Assembly (NCBI RefSeq): GCF_004664715.2
Contig: NC_051075.1
Coordinates: 88,579,209 to 88,643,208, forward strand
Direction of reading: 5' to 3'
From: Peromyscus leucopus
Lineage: Eukaryota; Chordata; Mammalia; Rodentia; Cricetidae
DNA length: 64,000 bases
Shown: piece by piece, positions 1 to 13,689 of the stretch
Layout: every line of letters begins with the position of its first letter
Position numbering within the stretch: position 1 is the first letter of the stretch
Program-made: the position numbers and the translations under genes
Notes under the pieces: model-generated
What the model was told of the DNA's origin: nothing
The model's database searches: none
The model's input: the letters and a program-made list of their open reading frames with translations, nothing else

Positions 1-1470
1 AGGAATATGAGGCAAGGCAACCTGTCTTTGCTTTGCTTTGATTTGCTTTGCTTTGCTTTAAGACAAGATCTCTTGTAACCCAGGTTGGCCTGGCTGTGAA
101 CTCTTCATCCTCCTGTCTCTATGCCAAGGACTGAGAGTCCAGGCATGCAGCCCTGGTTGAGGTTGACTTTTGACAAGCAGGATGGTACTTTGTCGTGTTA
201 CTCTGTTAATACAAATTGAGAGTCCTGACTTCAGGGGCAACTTCAAGCATTCCTCCCCTTTCTAACTCTAGTCAGTCTGTGTGCTCAAGGCTGTGCGGTG
301 TGGACACCAGAGGACTTCTGTGTCTCAGGGTACCATGAGGCATGCATAGCAAAGACATTAACTGTTACTAGCATACACTAACACTTACGTGTGCATATGG
401 AAACATACACAGTGAACGGTTTTGTACTAGATTTAAATCTAGTAAACAGTCTTGATGTTGGACTGTGTATGTTTTTAGCTTGATAAGAGCTCTGTGATCA
501 AATGGAAGTCATTACAAGGAATATTATATAGTAGTTTGAAGTTCTTTTGTGATAGAATTAGTTTATGTACATGTTTACTGGTCAGTAAGCATTAAGAAAA
601 TTGTTGCTGTTGTTTGGACATTGAACTTTTTATCCTCCGGCTTCAGCTCTCTGAGAACTAGAACATAGGTATGTGTTACTAGGCCAAGCTAGGAAAAACC
701 TTTTCCTTAATAGTCCTTGGAGAAAAATAAAAATATCAACTTGAATATAAATATCAACATAAAGTAAAACACCTTCCCTGGAAAAATAATAATCCATGGA
801 CACTTAAAAATTAAAGGGTGAAGTTAGGCAAAATGACTCGGCAAGAAGGATCATAGCAAGTTTGTGGCCAGCACGGTACACATTGTGAAGTCCAAGCCAG
901 TCACGGTGATCTATCAAGAGCCTGTTTCAAAAACACAAAATGCTAATGGGTGTTCCCTCCTAGATGATTTCTGAAGAAAATATGTAGGTGCCTATTTTTA
1001 ATAATGTAAGTGAATTCTGCCTACTTAAAAACAATAAGACTTGCCAAGTGGTGGTGATGCATGCTTTTGAGAGGCAGAGGCAGGCAGATCTCTGTGAGTT
1101 TGAGGCCAGCCTGGTCTACAGAGCGAGTTCCAGAACAGCCAAGGCTAGACAGAGAAACCCTGTCTTGAAAACAAACAGACTTGTGAGCCAGTCAGAAGGG
1201 GCAGCACTAAAGGCAGTTACCAGTAACTCCCTAAGTTGTCCTCTGACCTCTATATGTGCCCACACCCAAAATCAATAAATCAGTGTTTCAATACAAAAAA
1301 CTTGTTGTAATACCTCTCACGTGACTGTCCTAACATCCTGCAAGGAGGTGTTTGATGCCTGTGTCCTGCTGTTCCTTGATCTTTCTCACCTGGGAAGTCC
1401 GTAGAAGCATGGAGGGTTGGCATTCTTGGTGGTTTGCTGCTCACAGTGACTGACTCATTCTCTTTGGCAG
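1..1470 (+). other. Tmod3 intron 1 (partial)
   Basis: There are TTTGC-type pentamers at 22-60, a decayed antisense B1 at about 60-150, and a sense B1 at 1042-1175 that lacks part of its 5' half. The rest shows no recognisable structure. Confidence 0.85.
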
Positions 1471-1627
1471 AACGCCCTTCTGCCTGCAGGGTTTCGGCAG
1501 AAGAACCAGACCTCAAAGTCCGCCACGGGACCCTTTGATAGAGAGCGTCTCCTTTCTTATCTAGAGAAGGAGGCACTGGAGCATAAAGACCGTGAAGACT
1601 ATGTGCCCTACACCGGAGAGAAAAAAG
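1471..1627 (+). CDS. Tmod3: Tmod3 coding exon 2 (residues 43-94 plus 1 base)
   Basis: The acceptor is TTTGGCAG and the donor is G|GTAAGT. It starts in phase 0 with [10 protein letters not shown] and ends one base into the Gly codon after TGEKK. This is the junction of the first tropomyosin-binding region and the linker. No stop is present, and the frame joins the next exon at 12147. Confidence 0.97.
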
Positions 1628-2363
1628 GTAAGTAAGCCCAGGACTGGATGTTGTCGCTCAACAGCTTCAGGTCCTTTTTATAATGGATGCCCAAGGAGAA
1701 ACTGGTTTCTAGCGGTACATAATATTACAGCAGCCTTTGAAGATGCAATACTGTCGACCTAAAAGTTCACTAGGTAGTGTAGACACTTCACTTGTATTTA
1801 TCAACTTATCTAGTGAGATTTTTGTCTCAATTATTCATTAGTGAGGTTTTATTACACAGAGACTTTGTATAACATTACTTCACACTACAAGTTGTGGAAG
1901 CAAATTTAAAACCCTAGTTTATTTACAGAGTGCAAGTGACAGCAAAAAATGCTCTTCATAAAGTCTTTAGAGTGAAATTTCATAAAATAATTCATGCTTT
2001 TTAAAAGATACCCTTCCTTAGCTGTCTTTAATACATCATAGTGTGCTAATGTTTCCTATGGTGAGTTTGAAGAAATTTTTCTAGTCTTAGGTCTTTCATA
2101 TTGTAGTATCTAATTCATTCATCCACATACATTTATCTTTCTTTCCTTTTTTTTTTTAAGATTGATTTATTTATTATGTATACAGTGTTCTGTTTGCATA
2201 TATCCCTGCAGGCCAGAAGAGGGAGCCAGATCTCATTACAGATGGTTGTGAGCCACCATGTGGTTGCTGGGAATCAAACTCAGGACCTCTGGAAAAACAG
2301 CCAGTGTTCCTAACCTTAACCTCTGAGTTATCTCTCCAGCCCCAATTTATCTCTTTCTTTCTT

Positions 2364-2396
<33 letters not shown>

Positions 2397-5300
2397 GTTT
2401 TTTCGAGACAGGGTTTCTCTGTGTAGCTTTGCGCCTTTCCTGGAACTCACTTGGTAGCCCAGGCTGGCCTCAAACTCACAGAGATCTGCCTGGCTCTGCC
2501 TCCCGAGTGCTGGGATTAAAGGCGTACACCACCACCGCCCGCCCGGCTTATCTTTTTTAATCAATAAAAAAAGAACAAACAATGCATGAAGACATGGCTT
2601 AGATTGAACTTTACTTTTCAGAGTGAAAAAGTTTACCAGCTAAAGTTACAGCTCAGGAAGTAGTGGGTAGCATATAACTTAGAATTGGGGCATACATGAG
2701 GAAACAGAAAACGGGGAACTAAGGACAGGTAGTAGACTTTTACTTTAAAGTACAACTAGATAGAAATTCTGCAGGATGGCTTAGATCATGTGCAGGTTAT
2801 ACTATAGAAGTTACAGGAAAGGCTGGAGAGGTGGTTCAGTGGTTAGACCACTTGCTGCTGTTCCACAGGACCTGTATTCAGTTTGCAGTACCTATGTGAT
2901 ACAACTCACAACTTCCTATAGCTCTAGCTCTAAAGACTCCAACGCCCTCTTCTGGTCTCTGAGGGGACCTGCACTCACTTGCACATACCCCCCAATACAT
3001 AATCAAAAATTAATATTTTTTCAAGTAAAATCAGAGTACATAAAACAAGAACCAAATATATGAACATATAGGGTACAATTATGTATATTAGGTAGATCCC
3101 TTGATACAGTAAAAGCAGTTTGTTTTTTTAATTTGAGGGTTTCTTTTTAAAAATACGTGTTTGTGCTTATATCTGTGTATGTTTTATGTGCACGAATCCT
3201 AAATGTTCTTTTAATAAAAAGCTGGAACCAGATATTGGGGTAAATACTGGAAGATCAGAGAGACAAAGGAACAAGCCACAGCCCACATCTCACCTCACCA
3301 ACTCCTCAGCCGATCTCCACAAATCCTCAGACTGAATGCCTCTGAGTCCTCAGCCGAAAAGGCTCTTAAGTTCCTGTCTCCTCACGCCTTATATGCCTTT
3401 CTCCACCCAGCCATTTCACTTCCTATCTCATCCTTCCTAGTGCTGGGATTAAAGGTGTGTGTGCTTCCCAAATCCTGGAGTTAAAGGTGTGTGCCACCAC
3501 TGCCTGGTTCTGCTTTTCTCCTAGACTGGATCAATTTCATGTAGCCCAGTGTGGCTTTGAACTCACAGAGATCCAGATGGATCTTTGCCCCCCACCCCCA
3601 CCCCCAGTGCTAGGGTTAAAGGTGTGTGCCACCACTGCCTGACCTCTGTGTTTAACTCTATGGCTGGCTCTGTCCTCTGATCTTCAGGCAATCTTTATTT
3701 CTTAGATTACAAATATATCACCACAACTGTGTGTAAAGTTTCCTGTGAGGCCAGGAGAGGGAGTTGTGTAGCTACAGTTGTGAGCCACCCAATATGGATG
3801 CTGAGACTTGGGTCCTTTGAAAGAGCTGCAGGTGCTTCTAGCCACTGAACATCTCTCTAGCCCCAAACTTGCTTTTTTCTTATTATTGCATTTACTCATC
3901 TATTTTCTGTTTATATGTGTGGATATATGTGTGTGGGTGAGTGTGCATGTAGAGGTCAAGAAAACAATTCGAGGGAGTGAGTTTTCTCTTTCTATTTTGT
4001 GGATTCTAGTAGTTGAACTCAGATCTTTAGACTTGGTGGAAAGCATCCTAACCTACTGAGCCCAGGAAAGCTATTTTTTAAATTACCCAGCATCCTTGTA
4101 AGACAGCATTTAGGTTACCTAATAGGGAAGAATTGTGGTGGTGGGTTTTTTGTTATTCTTTGTTTTTGTTTTTTTAAGATAGTGTCTTGCTAGTCTAGAC
4201 TGGCCTGGAACTAGCTGGGGCTGACTTAATCCCTGTGTAATCCTCCTGCCTCAGCCTCCCAGAGTGCTGGGATTACAGATGTGAGCCACCATGCCTCTTT
4301 TTTTGCAGTGCTAGAGATTAAGCCAGTGGTTCTCAACCTTCCTAATGCTGCGACCCTTCAATACATGTTGTGGTGACCCCAACCATAGAATTATTTTGTT
4401 ACTACTTCATAACTGTGATTTTGCTGCTGTTATGAGTCATAATGTAAATATCTATGTTTTTTGGTGGTCTTAGGTGATCCCTTGTGAAAGGGTCATTTGC
4501 CGCCCCCCCCAAGGGATCACAACCCATATGTTGAGAACCACTGGATTAAGCCCAAGAGGTTGTGCATGATAAACAAAACACTCCACCACTGAGCTGTGTC
4601 CCTAACCCTTTAAGTGTATTTTTTATAGGCAGTCCCACAGCATACATCTATTCAATTCATCTAACTCTAACAAGCTCCTGTAGGAAAACTATCATGATAG
4701 GAAATAATCTTGACAGATGAATACAAATAACTCCTTTATGATGCTAAACGTTTAAAAATTAAATTTCTTTTACTTATAGGTGTTACATTAAAATGTGAAA
4801 AAGAGGCTTTTTGCCTCTTTAAACTTCTGCAAAATAGTGGTGGGAATATAGCTCAGTTGTAGAAGCTTGCCTCTCACATAAGAAAGCTGGGTTCAATCCC
4901 TAACACTGCATAAACTGGGTGTGGCTGTGTAGTATCTAATCCTGACACTGAGGAGGTGGAAGCAAGAGAATCAGGGGTATGAGGCCAACCTGGGCTACAT
5001 GAGACCCTGTCTCTCACCACATATACACACACAAATAAATAAATTAAGATAAAATTGCAAAATGGGTAGCTGGGCATAGTCAAAGACAAGAATGAGAAAG
5101 AGTATTTTTCTAGCTCTTTTGAAAAATGATGAACATGCACAATGTTGACTATGGCTATTTCCCACCATACTTCGACGTGTCTCTGAATTAAATAAGGCAT
5201 AGAGCTGTCCCATGAATTTATCACTTGGCAAATTATGTGCCTAGTCTTTAATATTTCTGTCTTTCATGTTGCTTTGCTGTGTGGATCCTTGTCCATTTTG

Positions 5301-8300
5301 CTCCTACCTTGCTTCACTCTTGTCTGGACTGTTTTTCCTATGCCCATTATTTCAATGTCTTGACTGCAGTCTATTTGCTACAGATAGGTGTGTTCCATTG
5401 CATTGTTTGAACTCTGACTCATCAGGGCTGGGCCCCTCCTGTCCCTGAGGAATACTCCTGTTCTCTCTGCCAGTTCTTGGGGTGGAGCCCTCAGCACTTT
5501 ATTGTTTTTCTTCTTTTCTTTCCAACTCTGAGAATGTAGTATTCTCAGGTTCCTCCCAAAGAATCCTATATACTCCCCCTTGCTTCCTAATGGTGAATTA
5601 ACAGGTTGTCTTAAATGAATGGCTTGTTAAATACATTTCCACTCACCTGCAGCTGCCTCAGCTTTCCAGAAGTCTTGTGTTCACCATTATTCTGAGAGAC
5701 TTCCAACATCTCCTTGAGTATGTGACTCTGACAACCATTTGACTCTTGAGTGAGTCAGAAAGATGCAGTTAGAGGCCTTTGCAGCAGCTGCATGTGCGGG
5801 TTTGGGGGTGGCTGAAGCTCTGCATCAGAGACTTAAACTCCCACTGTTACTTGCTTTATTTTGTTTGGGGATAGGACTGGATCATTTCGTACTGGTTCCA
5901 GGGATCATTTTTCCTGGTCTAGTCATTGTTTATATTTTGCTACCAGTGTAAAAAATTAATTTTAATTTAAAAATTCCAGTTCTGGATTTTGTTAAACAAG
6001 GAAATTAAAGTCAATCATATAGCGAGCACTTGCATTCAAATGCACATTGCCACAAGCATGCATGCTGCAGTGAATATTGCGTGCAAATGGTTATTGTTGC
6101 TATGGGTTTGTTTGTTTTTGTTTTTGTTTTGTTTTTTTAATGACAGCTATGTCCTGTAGCCCAGGCTGACCCCAAACTCCTAGAGATCCTCCTGCCTCTG
6201 TTCCTAGTGCTGGGATTACAGGTGTGAGCCTTTATACACAGCTTTCTGATTTGTTTTGAATTAATACTTGTGATGGGGGGGGGGGTCCAACTTCCAGGGG
6301 TCTTGCCTGTGACTATCTAGTTAGCTACTGATCTTTCTCAATTGAATTGTCTTTATGTGCTTGTAGATAAATCAGTTGCCCAAGTATAAGAGTTTACTTA
6401 TGGATCTAGTCCATTGATCTATATATCTTTTTTTCTACACAATAGTACTAGCTTAATTATAGTAGGCTTGCATTCAATCTTAAAATGGTCAAGTGTGAGT
6501 TCTCTGGTGTTGGTCCTTTTCAAGGTAGCATGGCTGTTCCAGCTTACATTTGTTTCCATATGAATTTTCAGATCAGCTTGTCATTTCATGTAAAGTGACC
6601 ATTTAGGATTTTGAAAAAGACTGAAGTCAAAAAATAAATTTGGAAAGAGCCCACAGATTTTGTATTATAGAGTAAATGTAGATCCTAATTTATACTTTCC
6701 TATAAAATTAATCTCGTATTTATTAATGTTAAAGTACTCACAAAGAAAATATGAAGTAATTTTTTTATTGTTGGATAGGAGGAGCTGTCTTTTCTATTTT
6801 GCCCTTTTTTTTTTCTTCCTCCTGACTTGGCACGTTAGGCAAACCAGCGCCGCTGAGCTAAGTCCTCAGCCCCCTCTCTTTCCTTCCCACCCCTCTTATT
6901 GAAACTGGAGTCTTCTCTCATATGGTACATCCTGATTACAGTCCCTCCCCACCTCCCCTCCCCTCAGGAGCCACACCCTTTCTGTCTCTCATTAGAAAAG
7001 AACAGGATGAAGTCATTACTTTTCATGATTAACACATTTCTATATATGGAGAGGTTATCATAAAGAGAATGCCGAGACAGGTGCCAGTCCATGTCAGGAA
7101 TTATTTAAAAATAACATTTGGTCTGTGTGCTACCACTTTCTAATATCCTCGTAAGAGTACAACAGCTCATTTGTAACTGACCTTATTTAGAAATGAGACA
7201 TTAAGTTGTATTTAAAACTTGGAAGGAAATGTGAATTCATCACAGATCATTATGCCCCTGGAGATTGTTGTTATCTTTAGTGCCTTTAAAAATGTGTAAC
7301 CATGTCTCTATTTATCAAAGAATTAATAAAATGAGTTTAATTCCAAAAAATAAAGATAAAAATCTGTGTTAGAATTTCCACAGGTCTTCAGAAATTTTGT
7401 TTTGCCTTGTTTTTTGCTTTTTCTTTTTTCTATTAAGATTTATTTTGTGCTTTTAAGCTTTAGCAAAAGTTTGTGGGTGGAGAAAATCAGATATAAATAA
7501 TAATACCTCTAAGAAATGTGGTAAGGATCACAAAAACAAACATCTTAGATTTTTACAATGCTTTAGATTCCTTCAGTTCCTCTAAGACGTGGACAGCTAT
7601 TGGATAGTTCGGGTGGTTTTTTTTCTCATTTTCTTTTCTATTTTTATTTTTTAAAGACAGGGTCTTAAAAATATTTTTAAGTCTAGGCTGGCCTCAAACT
7701 TAGTATATGTTAGACCTGAGGATGATATCCATCTTCTGCCTCTACCTCCCACATAAGGCCACACCAGCTTCTCTTTTTTAATTGACAAAAATAGAAACTA
7801 TATATATTTACACTATGCAACAAGAGGTTTTATATATGTACACAGGATAGAATGGCAAAATCAAGATATTTGATATATGTATTGCCTGACATATTTTTTA
7901 ATTTTCTTGTGGCAAATATGGTTTTGTTTGATCAGTGAATGCCACAATCCAGTGGTTCTTAACCTTGCCTGCTGTCTCTTGGAGTGCAGATGCCCCCAGC
8001 AGCACATCAGACCAATAAACCAGAGAACTCAGAGTGTAGAATTTATCGAAACTTGTTGCCAAGTCTAGTGTGCATTCACTGTTTATAAACAGCAGGGAAT
8101 GTGGGCTAGTTTGAGCCCGGGACAGTGCAATGGCAGTAGAAGGCATTGCATGATAAGCACGTGCTCTGCCACTGAGCCCTACTCCGTGCCCCGCCAAACA
8201 CCATTTTCAGTATAATAGTAACCACTGTGAGTATTTTAGGACACTATTATTTGAATTTGCCTTTAATTATGAACCAATAATGAAAAATTACCTAAAAGGC

Positions 8301-11300
8301 TAGAGAGATGGCTCAGAGGTTAAGAGCACTTGATACTCCTACAAAGGACACAGGTTTAGTTCCCAGAACATACACAATGGCTCACAACTGTAAATGCTGT
8401 TCCAGGAGATCCAACACTCTCCTCTGGCCTCTGTGGGCGCCAAACACGCACATGTAAACAAACATGTAAACATGTGTGAACAAGCACTCATGCACATAAA
8501 GTAAAAAGAAATAGTAAAAAGACATTATCTAATCACCAGAATCCCAAAGTTTGGTGTTGAGATCAGTTATACGTACTGCCATTTAGCTTGGCATTTTCAT
8601 GTTGGGGGGGGGTCTCTTACTAAAATTAAAATTTTAAGCTACCAACTTGTTGGAAGATGCACTGGCTTAAGAATTTGGAAACTTTTATTCCAGGGCTGTA
8701 GAGGTGGCTCAGTGGTTAAGAGCGCTGGCCTCTCTTCTAGAGGACCCATGTGACAGCTCACGACCGTCTGTAACTCCAGTTCCAGAGGATCTGATGCCCT
8801 CTGCTGGCCTCTGTAGGCCCCAGGCATTCATGTGGTGCACAGACATACGTACAGGCAAAACACCCCTATTGATAAAATAAAATGATTTCTAGTTAGTTAT
8901 CTCACCTTTGAACCAGCGTATTTAAGTTTTGACAAAGTGAGACTATTTCGACTAACAAGTTGACCTTCAGTAGTTCTTCAGCAAGTTGGATTACCACGGC
9001 TTTGTCACTTTATTTCCGGTTCTCTTCTCTTCCAGTTGTCTGTTTCCCTCATCCCCAGGCCACCTTTGTCACTACTGCAGTGTCATCTGAGGGTCCCGAT
9101 ACCGCCAGTTTTGTTCCTACACTTTAGGATTGCATTGGCCACCTGTGGCCTTGAGTCCATGTGACTCCTTAGATTCTTTCCCTAGATCTGTGAAATAGCA
9201 TCTGAATTTTGATGGGTATTGTGTTAAATCCATAGGTTAATTTTGGTAGTAACGCCATTTTCACAAATAATTCTGCCAATTTAGGAGCATGGTAAATCCT
9301 CTATTATCTAATATCTTCATTCATTTCCTTTTTCAGTGTCTTGAGGTATTCTTTGTGGAGGCCTTTAGTTCTTTGGTTAGGTTTATTTCTAGCTACTTTT
9401 AGCAGAGGAAGGAGCTCAATGTAAATGAGATACTTTTCCTAATTTCTTTCTCTGAGAGTTCGTTTTTGGTGTATGTATCTACATAGAAAGGCCACTTGTT
9501 TCTTATATTGATTGTGTATCCTGCAACTGTATTGTCTTTATTAGAGCTAAGAGTTTTCTAGTACATTGAGCGGTGGTGGCACACACCTTTAATGCCAGGT
9601 AGAGGCAGGCAATCTCTGAGTTCAACGTCTACAGGACAGCCAGGACTACACAGAGAAACTCTGTCTTGATAAACGAGAGCAGGGGATGAAAGACCATATA
9701 TAGTCTGCAAATAAGGATGGTTTGATGTCTGATCTTACCCCTTTTATGTCTTCCTCTTGTCTAATTGCTGTAGCTGGGACTTCAGACTCTGTGTCTCAAC
9801 TAGGTGGTCTGTGGTATGCCTGTCATTAACATATCCTCACGGCTGTCGCTAGGACTTAAAGCTCTGTGTTTCAACCGGGTGTTCTGTGCCGTGTATGCAG
9901 TTAACATGGCCTCACTAATAAATACAAAGCCATCTGGATTCACCCAGTGATAGATTCTGATCAGAAATCCCTGGCTTTGAATTCAGAGGTAGGAAGTCAT
10001 AAAAACTGTTATTCTCGCGCTCTTAGTTTTTCTGTCATTTTAACAAAAGACCTCAGCAAGACACTTTGTTTCTTTTAAAGGGAAAACTTAGGGCTGGATG
10101 TGGTAGCACACACCTTTATAGTTCCTGCACTTGGGAGATGGAGGCAGACACAGGAGGATCTCTGTGAGTTCAAGGCCAGCCAGGGCTATCCAGTGAGACC
10201 CTGTTGTTGAAAGGGTAATATTTGATCACTACCCGGGAAGTGTCAATCCATGGCCAACCAGCTCCTTTATCCTGGGCCTGAGGTGAAGCAGAGCACCATG
10301 ATGAGAGCCCTGTTGCGAGCAAAGCTGCTTGCCACGTGACAGGAAGGGGCTGGACGTGGGGTAGACCTCCCCGGGCCACGGTCCAGTAACGTGCTTCTAA
10401 CTAGTTCCACCACCCACCACACCACGTTCCAGGGCCACCATGTTATTAGGTCACAGCTCTCATGAGTGACTGCTTACCAACTGGAGAACACGACTCCTGC
10501 CCATGGACTCTCGAGGTACTTCACGGCAAGGCCGTCACAACCAAAATAGACAGAGTAAACTCTAACTGGCTGCTATCTGCCATCCTCGTTAGTCCAGATA
10601 TCCAACAAGACGTGTCCACTGAGCACTGGAAGGATGGCTGAAGTTTTATAAGAGCCACATGTGGCCAGTGGCCATTGGCATTGGACACCGGGCAGCAAGA
10701 GAGACAGACTGCGAGTCTGTGTTTCGTGTGGGGATGGTACTGCAGGAACAGAGCGGAGAGGAAAACTCCCCAAGGCTTGCCTGTCAGCTAGGAGAGACTG
10801 GGGGAGAGCAGCAGAGCGCTACAGCTCTCTCCAGAGAGAGAGCCACCCTCCCCTCACTGGGGAGAAGGTAGACGAGATAAGCACAGGTCCAGTTGTCCTC
10901 CAGAGTACAAAAAGCAGGGAGAAGAAGGTGGGAAACGCTGTCAGCTACCTGAAGAGCTTGTAGTCAGGGCTGTATTTGGGGCGGGGTGGGGGTGTCACTC
11001 GGGGTTCACAGAAAAGTAGGCAGCTCCTCCAAAATCTCAGGGTCCACCTCTCAGACCTTGACAAGAAACTCCTGATATGTTCTCAAACGGTTCAGCACTC
11101 AGGAGGCAGAGGAGGTGGATCTCTGTGAGATGAAGCCAGCCTGGTCTACAGAGTGAGTTCCAGAGTAGCCAGGGCTACAAAGAGAGACCTTGTCTCAAAC
11201 GGAACAAAGTAAATCTATACAAATAATACAAATAATAAATATTTAATTATGTTAAAACTAACCTAAGAATCTTTATAGAAATGTCTTCAGCGGCATATAT

Positions 11301-13636
11301 AAAGGGATGGGGAGCTTTTAGAAGAGACATGGAGTAACTTGGCTTTGATTTTTTTTTTTTTTTTTTTGGTGGGAGGGGAGACAGTATCTCATACATCTCA
11401 GGCTAACCTTGAACTTCTGACCCTCTTGCTTCTACTTCACAGCTTGTTAGTGTGCTTGCTTCAGAAGAACAGTTGTAAAGTTTTAGAACACTACTGAGGA
11501 CATAGAGAAATTTCCTTAGAATTAGAACTTGAGTTTCTGGAATCATAATTGTGTCTGCTGTTCCTCACGTGACTGTAACAGTTTGTAGCTTGACAAGAAG
11601 AAACTGGATCCTGTTTTAATTTTTAATTTTTATAGACTAGAGAGAGAGAGTGTGTTCATGCAGTTGTTTGATTGGTTTAGACTTTGTTTTGTTTTCTCGT
11701 GCTAGACTGGCCTGGAGACTGCCATGCTGGCTTCGGGTCCTCCTTCCTTAGTTTCCCAAGTGCTTGGAAACTAGCTTCATTTAAATATTGGTTCAGAATT
11801 TGTGAAATAACTCATAATTGCTCCATGAAAGAACTGAGCATTGTGCACTCAGGAGGCAGAGGTGAAAGGATTGTGAGTTCAAGGCCAGTTCTAGGCCAGT
11901 CTCAGCCACGTGGTGAAATTCTATCTCAAAACAAAACAGAAAACAAAAAGAGCCATTTTTATTTGCACAGATGGGGGGGTTTCTCAGGGATTCTTCCTTT
12001 CTAACGTCTATAGCCAGTATATTGCTAGTATATTGTCCATTTCAGTTGCACATGCCTAACCTAACGTTTGTTAGAAGGGCAAAGATGGTAATGAGTTAGT
12101 AGAAATGAATAACAAATGTGTGGTTTGGTTTTGTTTTGTTTTTCAGGGAAAATTTTTATCCCCAAACAGAAACCTGTGCAGTCTTTTACAGAAGACAACA
12201 TATCCCTTGATCCAGAATTAGAAGAAGCTTTGACAAGTGCCTCTGATACAGAATTGTGTGACCTTGCAGGTATCGCCTCAAACGAGCAAATTTTAAATGA
12301 GTGTGGTGTGGGAAGAGTCACGCAGGGCCCACCTGCATGCACTACACAAACACTTTACTTTGCACTTCACACAGAAAACCTGGCAGTAGGTTCTTTTTAA
12401 GTACTCTATGGTGAAATTTTATGGTGATAAAATTTGATACTTTTTCCTTCGTCACTGTATTTTAAATTCTTTCTAACAACAAAGCCATATCACCAGTTGG
12501 TGAACCTGTCCTGTCTGAGCCCTGGACACACTTCAGGGTCAACTTCTGCCCTGTTTCATGGAGAGTAAATAAAAATCAAAAGCTGTATTCATGCCCCCAA
12601 CTCGGCCAGAGTGACAGGGAACACTGCAGACCTGAATCCACACGGCCAGTGTTCGCCTAGGCCACTCTCCCACTTACCGTGCGGGAAATGCCCATTCCCC
12701 CGGTGGAAGACCGCATGCCAGAGGACTCTAAGAACTGACATGTTTGAAAGTAGATCGAAGGTTTTTTGGAAGGGCCCTAGAAAGGGCAGAGTGAGGTGTG
12801 GTCTCTCAGCTAGAGAAGGTAGTGTATTCTTGAGGGACAAAGGACTGGTGGATTTGTAGATGGTACTTTCATTAGAGGGGACATCAAAAGATTTAAGTGT
12901 TTCTGAGGATGCTACATTACCTTAAATGAACGACCTTAACAGTACTTTAGTATAGTCTCACATGCACCACTGTGCTTGGACTGTTTTGTTCCTAGAAACC
13001 TAGACAATGAGCAGCCAAGTAGATCTTTTCCATTTTCTCTCTTAGCCACCAGGTGGCGCTAAGCATAGCGTTCCCTTTAGGGTCTGCCTGGCTCATACTG
13101 TTGTCTAAATTAAGACATTGGGAAATAGCAACGGTATTGATGAAAATGAATGGGTAATTGTCGGTGATTTCTAAACACTACACCCACCCCGTCCTCTTGT
13201 TTGGGGTTGTAAAGTCCATTTTCAATTTAATAGAAAAATGTCTAGAGAATGTTAAAATTATTAATACAAATTTTTGTTTGCAAACTGGGTACTGGGCACA
13301 CATCAATAGTCACAGATACTTGGAAGTCTTGAGGCAGGCGACTGCTTCTGCCTAGGAGTTAGAGGCCTGGCTGGGCACCACAGCAGACTCCGTCTACACA
13401 CAGTAGAAATGAAAGTTTAGAGCAGGTAGAAGTGAAAACCTCTGTTCTCTCTGCAGCTATTCTTGGAATGCACAATCTGATCACAAACTCACAGTTCTGT
13501 GATGTGGTGGGGAGCAGTAATGGCGTCGACCAAGAACATTTTTCAAGTGAGTAATTGAAATGCCTTGAGAATGCCAGTCCTTTGTCAGATGTTCTGCTCC
13601 CTCCATGTATTAACTTCGGTATTTATTACACCAAAT

Positions 13637-13689
<53 letters not shown>

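Larger units (their letters stand above)
1628..12146 (+). other. Tmod3 intron 2 (10.5 kb)
   Basis: No exon-like frame was found. The contents are SINEs: B2 antisense 2158-2342, B1 antisense 2366-2548, B2 sense 2818-2995, B3-like antisense 3880-4070, B1 antisense 4160-4300 and 6120-6245, ID antisense 8105-8192, B2 sense 8296-8480 and 8692-8875, B1 sense 9568-9675, 10090-10205, 11088-11200 and 11845-11940. Also present are a cricetid composite repeat (3195-3705), a URR1 transposon (4324-4543), and two antisense L1 ORF2 pieces (6250-6630, 9190-9560). Sequence at 10210-10980 is GC-richer and was not recognised. Confidence 0.85.
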
